DNA from: Nitrosomonadales bacterium
GTDB lineage: Bacteria; Pseudomonadota; Gammaproteobacteria; Burkholderiales; Gallionellaceae
Assembly (NCBI GenBank): GCA_016234685.1
Contig: JACRAT010000026.1
Span: 90,289 to 154,288, forward strand
Direction: 5' to 3'
DNA: 64,000 nucleotides
Both the position numbers and the translations under genes were made by a program. Below the pieces are notes generated by a model that made no database searches, was not told where the DNA came from, and saw only the letters and a list, made by a program, of their open reading frames with translations. Positions 8,406 to 15,298 of the stretch are shown here, piece after piece; the first letter of the stretch is position 1, and every line of letters starts with the position of its first letter.

Positions 8406-8421
8406 TGGCACACATGCTGCT
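8406..8421 (+). promoter_or_regulatory. sigma-54 type -24/-12 promoter
   Basis: TGGCAC at 8406-8411 is followed by five bases and CTGCT, which differs by one base from the sigma-54 consensus TGGCAC-N5-TTGCW. The invariant GG and GC doublets are exactly 10 nt apart. The predicted start of transcription near 8432 leaves a ~40-nt leader before the small membrane peptide gene. The ~240 bp upstream are AT-rich and gene-free, suitable for an activator site, but no enhancer motif was identified with confidence. Confidence 0.65.
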
Positions 8422-8473
8422 AAGCTGTGTACGAAGCGGCAGCCTTTCTGTCGCAACAGAGCGAGGAGTGGTC

Positions 8474-8575
8474 ATGGATATGAAGGTGGCAATCATGGTG
8501 GGATTCGTTGTTGGAATCGTCTTGTTCTTTGTGCTCGAGCGCAGCGGCCTCTTGTACAAATGGTTCAACAAGTGA
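8474..8575 (+). CDS. 33-residue single-span membrane peptide
   Basis: This is a short frame of 34 codons from ATG to TGA with a strong GAGGAG ribosome site 6-7 bases upstream. The product has a short polar N-terminus (MDMK), a continuous hydrophobic helix of about 19 residues (AIMVGFVVGIVLFFVLERS) and a basic aromatic C-terminus (LLYKWFNK), typical of a small inner-membrane protein with its C-terminus inside. It stands alone in a gap between lysR and yjbQ, directly behind a sigma-54-like promoter. I do not recognise a family. The combination of ribosome site, hydrophobic pattern and promoter makes a real gene likely. Confidence 0.7.
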   Translation: MDMKVAIMVGFVVGIVLFFVLERSGLLYKWFNK

Positions 8576-8710
8576 GATAGCCGATGCTCCGGGCTGACCG
8601 GTCGAGTCGCCTAGTGCGTAGGGAGTGGGGCGTCTGTCGGCGCAGCCAGCGCGAATAGGCGTCGAGTGTCAGGTTTGGCGTGCGCGGCGTTCCCGGATGA
8701 GGATCAGAGC

Positions 8711-9130
8711 TTACTCGCCCTGCACCGTCACCACGATGCGGCGACTGCCGCCGTGATCGCGGTGCTCGCACAGATAGATGCCCTGCCAAGTGCCTAGCGC
8801 CGGGCGGCCATTCGTTATGGGGATGTTTACGCTCGCGCCCAGCAGACTGGCCTTGATGTGCGCAGGCAGATCGTCCGAACCTTCGTCCTGATGCCGGTAA
8901 TACGGCTCGTCCTCCGCCACCGCGCGATTGAACCAACTTTCGAAATCCAGCCGCACCGTCGGATCGGCGTTTTCGTTCAGCGTCAGCGAGGCCGAAGTGT
9001 GCTGGATGAACACATCCATCATGCCGACTTTGAACTGGCGCAACTCCGGTAGCTCGCGCAACACCTCATCGGTGATGAGGTGAAAACCGCGCGGCTTCGG
9101 TGTCAGGCGTATCTCTTTTTGTAGCCACAT
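8711..9130 (-). CDS. yjbQ: YjbQ / UPF0047 family protein
   Basis: This is a 139-residue protein of the compact UPF0047 fold. Family marks are FIQHTSASLTLNENADPTVR in the first half and GTWQGIYLCEHRDHGGSRRI near the end, with the conserved His/Asp/Glu set of the proposed metal site. Members can show weak thiamine-phosphate synthase activity, but the true role is unsettled. Length is standard. The gene is isolated and no terminator or partner is obvious. Confidence 0.92.
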   Translation of the reverse strand: MWLQKEIRLTPKPRGFHLITDEVLRELPELRQFKVGMMDVFIQHTSASLTLNENADPTVRLDFESWFNRAVAEDEPYYRHQDEGSDDLPAHIKASLLGASVNIPITNGRPALGTWQGIYLCEHRDHGGSRRIVVTVQGE

Positions 9131-9149
9131 AGACGTATCACTTGCAGTA

Positions 9150-9183
9150 GAACTGTTCGTCCTGAGCGAGTCGAAGGGCGAAC
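9150..9183. repeat. dispersed palindromic repeat (copy A)
   Basis: The element contains GTTCGTCCTGAGCGAGTCGA followed by AGGGCGAAC, the well-known intergenic palindrome type of beta/gammaproteobacteria (arms GTTCG and CGAAC). A degenerate second copy lies at 58785-58846. It sits between two leftward genes and may act as a 3' stabiliser or insertion relic. Confidence 0.6.
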
Positions 9184-9193
9184 GGAGAGCCGA

Positions 9194-9526
9194 TCAGCGC
9201 CGCTTTTCCTCGATCCGTACCGACTCGCCCTCGATGATCTCGCCTTCATAGACATTGCCGCGAAATGCCTCGCTTTGCGGCGCGGCATCGTGCGGCGGCG
9301 GGAAACCTTGCATCTGCTGCATCTGTTCCCGCATCTGACGGAACTGCTCCCGCACCTTGCGCGTCCGCCACCACAGATACGCGACACCTACCAGGATGAA
9401 GGGTAACAACATCGCCGAGAACATCAGCGCCAAGCCGCCCAGCGTTACCGCGCCGACAATCATGCCGGTCTTGCGCAATAGGCTGGGCGGCTTGTCCGAA
9501 GAGGGGGAAATGAATTTGATCTGCAT
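9194..9526 (-). CDS. small membrane protein of unknown function
   Basis: This 110-residue protein has a polar N-terminus, two closely spaced hydrophobic segments (about 19-35 and 37-55, forming a hairpin), then a basic, Gln/Met-rich amphipathic stretch (RKVREQFRQMREQMQQMQ, likely coiled coil) and an acidic C-terminus ending in charged residues. I do not recognise a family. It precedes yjbQ in the same direction but is 63 bp away with a palindromic repeat between, so co-transcription is doubtful. Confidence 0.6.
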   Translation of the reverse strand: MQIKFISPSSDKPPSLLRKTGMIVGAVTLGGLALMFSAMLLPFILVGVAYLWWRTRKVREQFRQMREQMQQMQGFPPPHDAAPQSEAFRGNVYEGEIIEGESVRIEEKRR

Positions 9527-9693
9527 GACGCAAGTTTAGCGCATCCGCGCAGAGAGCAGGTACAGCAGCACGGTCAGCTTGATGCGGCGGTCTGAGTCCA
9601 GATTAATAACTGGGGTTGGCCCAACCCCTACCTTCCGAGCGGAGACTTGGTTGGACACTGACCTTTTTGCCGCGTATGGCTTGCTCTCCCCGC

Positions 9694-9699
9694 TATAAT
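9694..9699 (+). promoter_or_regulatory. candidate -10 box of psd
   Basis: A perfect TATAAT lies 31 bp before the psd GTG start. No good -35 hexamer is seen at 17 bp. A GGGGTTGG/CCAACCCC hairpin at about 9613-9629 lies further upstream. Confidence 0.4.
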
Positions 9700-9729
9700 C
9701 CCGCCCCTGAAGCGTAACTGGATTCCATC

Positions 9730-10578
9730 GTGTCTGATCGTCTAGCCGTATTGCCGCAATACCTGATGCCCAAGCAGTTGCTCACCGAACTGGCGGGCAA
9801 GTTCGCCAACGCCCGTCTGGGTGGATTGACCACGGCGGTGATCCGCCGTTTCGTGGCGCGCTACGGCGTGGACATGCAGGAAGCCGCCAACCCGGACATC
9901 GCCAGTTACGCCAGCTTCAACGAATTCTTCACCCGTCCCTTGCGTGTAGGCGCGCGTCCGTTGGCCGATGCCGCTTTCATCTGCCCGGTGGATGGCGCGA
10001 TCAGCCAGTTCGGCACGATCGAGTGCGACAGCATCTTCCAAGCCAAAGGCCACAGTTACACTACCACCGCGCTGGTCGGCGGCGATGCGGCGCTGGCGGC
10101 GCAGTTCGACAACGGCAGCTTCGCCACCCTCTACCTCAGCCCCAAGGATTACCACCGCATCCACATGCCCTGCGCGGGACGCTTGCGCCGCATGATCCAC
10201 GTGCCGGGCGAGCTGTTCTCGGTCAACCCCACCACCGCGCGCGGTGTGCCCGGCCTGTTCGCCCGCAACGAGCGCGTGGTCTGCGTGTTCGACGGCGAAT
10301 CCGGCCCCTTCGTGCTGACCTTGGTCGGCGCCACCATCGTCGGCAGCATGGCCACCGTTTGGCACGGCATCGTCAACCCACCGCGCCCCGGCACCGTGCG
10401 CGAATGGCGCTACGACAATCAGGAAATCCAGCTGCAAAAGGGCGAAGAGATGGGCCGCTTCCTGCTCGGCTCCACCGTCGTGATGCTGTTCCCGCAGGAG
10501 GGACTGGATTTCAACCCGGCTTGGCAACCTGCCAAACCGCTACGCATGGGCGAAGCGATGGGGAACAAGTCAGCCTGA
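9730..10578 (+). CDS. psd: phosphatidylserine decarboxylase
   Basis: This 282-residue proenzyme makes phosphatidylethanolamine at the inner membrane. The self-cleavage motif LGST is present at 246-249, so S248 would become the pyruvoyl group. The catalytic Asp and His environment is conserved (CPVDGAISQFG; YLSPKDYHRIHMP). The length and the LLGSTVVMLFP ending match the bacterial PSD-B type. Translation begins with GTG. A strong terminator follows 20 bp after the stop, so this is a single-gene unit. Confidence 0.96.
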   Translation: MSDRLAVLPQYLMPKQLLTELAGKFANARLGGLTTAVIRRFVARYGVDMQEAANPDIASYASFNEFFTRPLRVGARPLADAAFICPVDGAISQFGTIECDSIFQAKGHSYTTTALVGGDAALAAQFDNGSFATLYLSPKDYHRIHMPCAGRLRRMIHVPGELFSVNPTTARGVPGLFARNERVVCVFDGESGPFVLTLVGATIVGSMATVWHGIVNPPRPGTVREWRYDNQEIQLQKGEEMGRFLLGSTVVMLFPQEGLDFNPAWQPAKPLRMGEAMGNKSA

Positions 10579-10596
10579 CTAGCTTCGCTTACGAGA

Positions 10597-10626
10597 AAAG
10601 CCCGACGCCGCTACGTCGGGCTTTTT
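10597..10626 (+). terminator. intrinsic terminator of psd
   Basis: Stem AAAGCCCGACG with CGTCGGGCTTT (10597-10607 / 10614-10623), loop of about 6 nt, followed by a T run. Confidence 0.9.
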
Positions 10627-10855
10627 GTTTCCTCTGTCGTTCTTGGTGCTGAGGCGGCGGGGTAAGCTATTAATGAGCGGGGTTGCCGGGACTCATCCGG
10701 CGCGATAACAATGATTGCCCTGCCTTGCTGCGCTTAGGTTTAACGATAAAGACTAACGAGTGAAATGATCGCACACTTTCCCTCACGGCATCAGAGTGAC
10801 AAAGTCGCAATCCCTGTTTTCACTGACTTAATCCTTGAGGGGAGTCAGCGTCTCC

Positions 10856-11656
10856 CTAGGCCAACGCCTTCAGCAGCATCTTGCTAGCCAGCAGGATGAG
10901 CACCCCGGCAAAGAGTTTGCGCAACACGCCCAGCGGCAGATGGTGCGCCGCCTTTGCGCCCATCGGCGCAGTGATGGTGCTGGCCAGCGCCAGTCCTAGC
11001 AGGGCGGGCAGGTAGATGAATCCCAGCGTGTGCGGCGGCAAGGCCGGGGCGACCGAAAGCCCGGTGAGGATGTAACCGATGCTGCCGCCGATGGCGATGG
11101 GCAGGCCGATGGCGGAGGCGGTTCCGATGGCATGACGCAGCGGGATGTTGCACCAGAGCAAGAAGGGGACGACCAGCGTGCCGCCGCCGATGGAAACTAG
11201 GCTACTCAACCAGCCGGTGAACGCACCCATGCCCGTCATGCCTAGCTTGCCGGGCAGCGTCCGTAACGCATGGGGACGCATGTCCAGCAACATCTGGGCG
11301 GCGGCAAAGTAGACGAAGCAGGCGAAGAATCCGAACAGGAATTTAGGCGAGATGCTGAGTGCGGTCATCGCGCCGAATGCCGTGCCCAACAGGATGCCGG
11401 GGGTGATGGCTTTCACCACGGCCCAATTCACCGCGCCATGCTCATGGTGTTTACGCAGGCTGGCGATGGCGGTGAACACGATGCAGCCCATGCCCGTGCC
11501 CAAAGCCAGATGCATCACGTGCGCCTCGGGGAATTGCTGGGCCTCGAACAGAAACACCAGCACCGGGACCAGCACCGTGCCGCCGCCGATGCCGAACGTA
11601 CCGCCGAGGAATCCGGCGACCGCTCCCAGCAGCAGATACGCCACCAGACCATCCAT
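10856..11656 (-). CDS. TauE/SafE family sulfite (anion) exporter
   Basis: This is a 266-residue polytopic membrane protein with about eight helices. The two family repeats are visible, each starting with a glycine-rich loop (GTFGIGGGTVLVPVLVF near 19-35 and SSLVSIGGGTLVVPFLLW in the middle). Members move sulfite, sulfoacetate or other anions out of the cell; the substrate here is unknown. It overlaps the EVE-domain gene by one base (TGATG), so the two are co-translated. A 277-bp gap without recognisable features separates it from psd. Confidence 0.9.
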   Translation of the reverse strand: MDGLVAYLLLGAVAGFLGGTFGIGGGTVLVPVLVFLFEAQQFPEAHVMHLALGTGMGCIVFTAIASLRKHHEHGAVNWAVVKAITPGILLGTAFGAMTALSISPKFLFGFFACFVYFAAAQMLLDMRPHALRTLPGKLGMTGMGAFTGWLSSLVSIGGGTLVVPFLLWCNIPLRHAIGTASAIGLPIAIGGSIGYILTGLSVAPALPPHTLGFIYLPALLGLALASTITAPMGAKAAHHLPLGVLRKLFAGVLILLASKMLLKALA

Positions 11657-12126
11657 CAGCCGCGCACCAGTCGCTCGGTGATGAAGCGCCAGTCTGCCGG
11701 GTCTAGCGGCGTGATGGAGAGGTGATTGCCGCGTTGCAGGATGCGCATCTGCTCCAGTTCGGGAGTGGTGCGCAGCGTCGCCAGCGAGACCAGTTCGATC
11801 TTTTTCACCAGTTGCACGTCCACATTGAACCAGCGCGGCGTCTCCGGCGTGGCCTTGGGATCGAAATATTTGCCGTCGCGCTGGAATTGGGTGGCATCGG
11901 GATAGGCTGTGCTGGCCACCCGCGCGATGCCAGCGATGCCGGGCTGAGCACAGTTGGAGTGGTAGAACAACACGCCGTCGCCGATCTGCATCTGGTCACG
12001 CATGAAGTTGCGCGCCTGATAGTTGCGCACGCCATACCAAGCCACAGTCTGCTCGGGCAGGGCGGCAAGGTCGTCGATGCCGACATCGGCGGGTTCTGAT
12101 TTCATCAGCCAGTAACGCATGGTCAT
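11656..12126 (-). CDS. EVE domain-containing protein
   Basis: This is a 156-residue protein made of a single EVE domain (YTH/PUA-like). It starts RYWLMKSEPADVGIDDL and carries WYGVRNYQARNFMRD and GVLFYHSN, the family core. EVE proteins bind modified bases in RNA or DNA. Its stop overlaps the start of the TauE exporter. A terminator for the 6S RNA lies directly upstream, so its own promoter must be within or just after that terminator, or it relies on read-through. Confidence 0.92.
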   Translation of the reverse strand: MTMRYWLMKSEPADVGIDDLAALPEQTVAWYGVRNYQARNFMRDQMQIGDGVLFYHSNCAQPGIAGIARVASTAYPDATQFQRDGKYFDPKATPETPRWFNVDVQLVKKIELVSLATLRTTPELEQMRILQRGNHLSITPLDPADWRFITERLVRG

Positions 12127-12130
12127 CCTT

Positions 12131-12163
12131 CAAAACAAAAATGCGACCGAAGTCGCATTTTGA
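12131..12163 (-). terminator. UUCG-loop terminator downstream of 6S RNA
   Basis: On the minus strand the stem AAAATGCGAC / GTCGCATTTT (12138-12161) is closed by a TTCG tetraloop and followed by TTTTTGTTTT. This is a textbook intrinsic terminator in the right place to end ssrS transcripts. Confidence 0.9.
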
Positions 12164-12185
12164 TGGGCATCTTGCGATACCCGGA

Positions 12186-12372
12186 GTAGAAGTCCCCCGC
12201 CTGTGCCGTTGACTCAATATCTTGAACCTGAGTTCAAGATGGTCGCTTCCCGGTTACATCAGGAACATCCGACTAGGGACGCTCACAACAGTAACTTAGT
12301 GGGTTGCAACCGTAAGCAGCGCTTATTGGTTCAAAGAATTATGAGCCTGACAAACACCGCAGGGGACAAACC
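12186..12372 (-). ncRNA. ssrS: 6S RNA
   Basis: The ~185-nt gap after zapA folds as 6S RNA on the minus strand. The 5' end has GTCCCCTGCGG and the 3' end GCGGGGGAC, forming the closing stem. The 3' half contains the diagnostic CTTGAACTCAGGTTCAAG hairpin, equivalent to CCTTGAACCAAGGGTTCAAG in E. coli. The position directly downstream of zapA is the same as in E. coli and many proteobacteria. 6S RNA binds the sigma-70 holoenzyme in stationary phase. Ends are estimates. Confidence 0.9.
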
Positions 12373-12379
12373 TTAAAAC

Positions 12380-12697
12380 TTAGAACAGAGCATCCTGATC
12401 TGCCAAACTGGCGTCGATGCTTGCTTCCATGGATTTCATTCTACGCTTGAACTCGGACAAGTCAAACCCTCCGCCCAAGCGAGTTTTCAGCAGTTCGTGG
12501 GAGATGTTCAGCGCCGCCATGATGGCGATACGCTCGATAGAGGCGATCTTGCCTGCCGCGCTGATCTCGCGCATCTTCTTGTCGACATAGGCGACAGCCT
12601 CAAGCAATGCAGCGGCTTCGTCCTCGGGACAAGCGACGCGGAATTCGCGGTCTAGGATGCTGACATCCAGTGTCTTGGTCACGGTGTTTTCGCTCAT
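12380..12697 (-). CDS. zapA: cell division protein ZapA
   Basis: This 105-residue FtsZ-associated protein stabilises the Z-ring. The N-terminal globular part holds the typical VSILDREFRVACPEDEAAAL followed by a long helix (KIASIERIAIMAALNISHELL). Its ATG overlaps the stop of the upstream coiled-coil gene by 4 bp. 6S RNA lies directly downstream. Confidence 0.95.
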   Translation of the reverse strand: MSENTVTKTLDVSILDREFRVACPEDEAAALLEAVAYVDKKMREISAAGKIASIERIAIMAALNISHELLKTRLGGGFDLSEFKRRMKSMEASIDASLADQDALF

Positions 12698-12891
12698 GGC
12701 TGTTCTGGCAATTGGGTGAGCAGATCTTCCAGCCTGCCGGTGACAGCGTCGATCTTGTCGCTGTATTGACGGTTCTGGCTATGGGCGCTGGCAAGCTCCT
12801 GACGCAAGCGGAGATTCTCCGCGCGCAGTCGCGCCGTCAGATCAGTCAGTTGCGCCAGCTTGCGCTCAAGGGAGTCGAATTCGATTTGCAT
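12694..12891 (-). CDS. ZapB-like coiled-coil protein (TIGR02449 type)
   Basis: This is a 65-residue protein that is almost entirely one coiled coil (heptad pattern through residues 3-55: LERKLAQLTDLTARLRAENLR). It is coupled by a 4-base overlap to zapA. Small coiled-coil proteins at this position are annotated as TIGR02449 or ZapB-like and are assumed to work with ZapA at the septum. The functional assignment rests on context. Confidence 0.8.
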   Translation of the reverse strand: MQIEFDSLERKLAQLTDLTARLRAENLRLRQELASAHSQNRQYSDKIDAVTGRLEDLLTQLPEQP

Positions 12892-12989
12892 GGCCCGTAC
12901 TATAGTTTAGAAAAATCAGGAAAGTCAAACGCTAAGCGTAATTTTTGCAGGTGATGCCAGAAGCACGGGATTTATTGTTAAAATGCGCC

Positions 12990-13180
12990 CGCTTCGAGGT
13001 GCCGGGCGAGTAATCGTCCGGTTAAACGGGAATCAGGTGTAATGCCTGAGCTGCCCCCGCAACGGTAAACAAGGACGGACGCATCAACATGCCACTGTGA
13101 GCGATCATGGGAAGGCGATGCGGCCAACGTCAGCGATGACGACCTTGCGAGCCCGGATACCGGCCTGGAAGTTCGGTCAG
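12990..13180 (+). promoter_or_regulatory. cobalamin riboswitch
   Basis: The leader of btuB contains the B12 aptamer core: GAGGTGCC, the GGTTAAACGGGAATCAGGTG segment, GCTGCCCCCGCAACGGTAA (the B12 box), GCCACTG, GGGAAGGCG and a closing GAGCCCGGATACCGGCC. Ligand binding should lower expression of the receptor. A long imperfect hairpin (GAAATGC..CGGGAG with CTCCCG..GCATTTC, 13181-13223) directly follows and may belong to the expression platform, although it lacks a T run. Confidence 0.95.
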
Positions 13181-13311
13181 GAAATGCAGCGGGAGGCGCA
13201 TGGACGGTCGCTCCCGGCATTTCTCCGCCGCGCCCGCCATGCCCTCTCGCCGTATTTCCTGTGTTTACAAGTTCCAACGGGGACGCTTGGAATCTACTCA
13301 GGAAACTCACT

Positions 13312-15186
13312 ATGAAACAAAAACGACTCTTGGCTGCGCTGCTGTGCAGCCTGCCTTCCTTCTCTTACGCGAACAACGATCTCGGCGAAGAAATCACCGT
13401 CACCGCCACTCGCTCCGAGCAACCACTCAATCAGGCGCTATCGCACACCACCGTGCTGAATACCTCGCAAATCGCCGCTTCCGGCGCAGCCGACTTACCT
13501 ACCCTGCTGCGCAAACAAGCTGGCGTGGAAATCACCCAGTCCGGCGGCATCGGCGCACAAAGCAGCTTGTTCTTACGCGGCAGTAACTCGACGCACACCT
13601 TGGTATTGCTCGACGGCGTGCGTCTCGGCTCGGCCACCACCGGCGCGACCGCCATCGACCAGATCATGCTCGACCAGGTCGAGCGTATCGAGATCGTGCG
13701 CGGCAACGTCAGCAGCTTGTACGGCTCGGATGCCATCGGCGGCGTGATCCAGATCTTCACCAAGCGCGGCCACGGTGCGCCCGCCTTCAACGCCAGCACT
13801 CAGATCGGCTCGCACAACACCCAGCGCGCCAGCGCCGGATTGGGCGGCGAGAGCGGGGAAAACGCCTACGGCCTGCAACTTTCCAGCTTCAAGACCAACG
13901 GCGTGTCGGCAATCAACCCCGCGATCCGCCCGGCCCCGTTCCCCGGCTTCCCGGCTTTAGGCGCAAACCCCAACAACAACGGCTACGATAACCAGAGCGT
14001 GTCCGGCAACCTGAGCCACCGTTTCAATGCCGACCACAGCCTGAGCGCCTCGCTGTTCGCCAGCCAAGGCCGCCTCAGTACCGACAACGCCTTCGGCCTG
14101 CCGACTGACATCAACAACAGCCGCGACTCGTTGAGCAAGTTTGCGCTGGCTTCGGACAACCATTTCAGCGAACGCTGGGTCAGCCACATGCAACTCTCCC
14201 AAGGCGGCGACGACCTGAAGAGCTACACCAATGGCGTAAACAGTTCCAGCTTCCGCACCGCCAACCGCGAGCTCGGCTGGCAAAACGACATCACGCTGGA
14301 CGAAACCAGCAAGCTGCTGCTAGGCGCAAATACGCTGGAACAAAAAGTCGCCAGTAGCACCGCCTATAGCCGCACCAGCCGCCGAGTGAACTCGCTCTAC
14401 GGCGGCTACACCGGCCTGTTCGGTGCGCACCAGTTGCAAGCCAACCTGCGGCAGGATCGCTATTCTGATTTCGGCACAGCCAACACCGGCCTGCTCGGCT
14501 ACGGCTACAGCTTCGACGATAACTGGCGCGCCTCGGCCAGCTACAGCACCGCGTTCAAGGCCCCGATCATTAACGACTTGTTCTGGCCGTTCCAGAATTT
14601 CGGCGGCCCCACTTATGTAGGCAACCCGAACCTGCAACCGGAGAAATCCCATAACCTAGAAGCGGGATTGCATTACACAAGCAGAAACCAGCACCTCGAT
14701 CTGACCTATTTCGACAATCGCATCTCCAACCTGATCGTCTACAACAACCAGCTTGCCGGCACCATGATCAACTTGGGCAAAGCGCACATCACCGGTATCG
14801 AGTTAGGTTATAGCGCACAGTTCGGCGACACCGCTGTTTCCGCTGCACTCACCGTGCAGAATCCGCGCGACGCCCTCACCGGCCAGCGCCTGCTGCGGCG
14901 TGCCAGAACTTACGGAAATCTTGGCCTGACTCAAGCCTTGGGCGCATGGAAGCTGGGCGGCGAGGTGCAGTTCAGCGATGCGCGCCCGGACAATCACTTG
15001 GTGAACTCTACCCCCGTCGCGCTAGACGGCTACAAGCTGCTCAACCTCAGCGCCGCTTACGCGCTGGACAAGCAGTTGAACGTCGCCCTGCGCGCCGACA
15101 ATCTGACCAACCGCAACTACGCCCTGCTGCACGGCTACAATACGCTGGGCCGTACGGTGTCGATCAATCTGAACTGGCAGCAATAA
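13312..15186 (+). CDS. btuB: TonB-dependent vitamin B12 receptor
   Basis: This is a 624-residue outer-membrane receptor. The ATG at 13312 has AGGAAA upstream and gives a signal peptide ending SFSYA (about residue 20). A TonB box (EEITVTATR) comes directly after, then the plug domain (LPTLLRKQAGVEITQSGGIG; the VERIEIVRGNVSSLYGSDA motif) and a 22-strand barrel that ends in an aromatic-rich final strand (GRTVSINLNWQQ). The riboswitch directly upstream supports cobalamin, not iron, as substrate. The frame is open further upstream into the riboswitch but that is not coding. Confidence 0.93.
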   Translation: MKQKRLLAALLCSLPSFSYANNDLGEEITVTATRSEQPLNQALSHTTVLNTSQIAASGAADLPTLLRKQAGVEITQSGGIGAQSSLFLRGSNSTHTLVLLDGVRLGSATTGATAIDQIMLDQVERIEIVRGNVSSLYGSDAIGGVIQIFTKRGHGAPAFNASTQIGSHNTQRASAGLGGESGENAYGLQLSSFKTNGVSAINPAIRPAPFPGFPALGANPNNNGYDNQSVSGNLSHRFNADHSLSASLFASQGRLSTDNAFGLPTDINNSRDSLSKFALASDNHFSERWVSHMQLSQGGDDLKSYTNGVNSSSFRTANRELGWQNDITLDETSKLLLGANTLEQKVASSTAYSRTSRRVNSLYGGYTGLFGAHQLQANLRQDRYSDFGTANTGLLGYGYSFDDNWRASASYSTAFKAPIINDLFWPFQNFGGPTYVGNPNLQPEKSHNLEAGLHYTSRNQHLDLTYFDNRISNLIVYNNQLAGTMINLGKAHITGIELGYSAQFGDTAVSAALTVQNPRDALTGQRLLRRARTYGNLGLTQALGAWKLGGEVQFSDARPDNHLVNSTPVALDGYKLLNLSAAYALDKQLNVALRADNLTNRNYALLHGYNTLGRTVSINLNWQQ

Positions 15187-15207
15187 GCCGCTTCGCGGTG
15201 ATATTGA

Positions 15208-15230
15208 GGGGCGGCCTAGGCCGCCCTTTT
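15208..15230 (+). terminator. terminator after btuB
   Basis: Stem GGGCGGCC (15209-15216) with GGCCGCCC (15219-15226), 2-nt loop in the DNA sequence, followed by TTTT. The very short loop means that the actual RNA hairpin must open one or two pairs. Confidence 0.8.
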
Positions 15231-15298
15231 CTTTGGCGACAACGGCTTGGCGCGGATCTGTGGCAAAATCGCCGCCCTCAGGAACGACATAAAACGAT

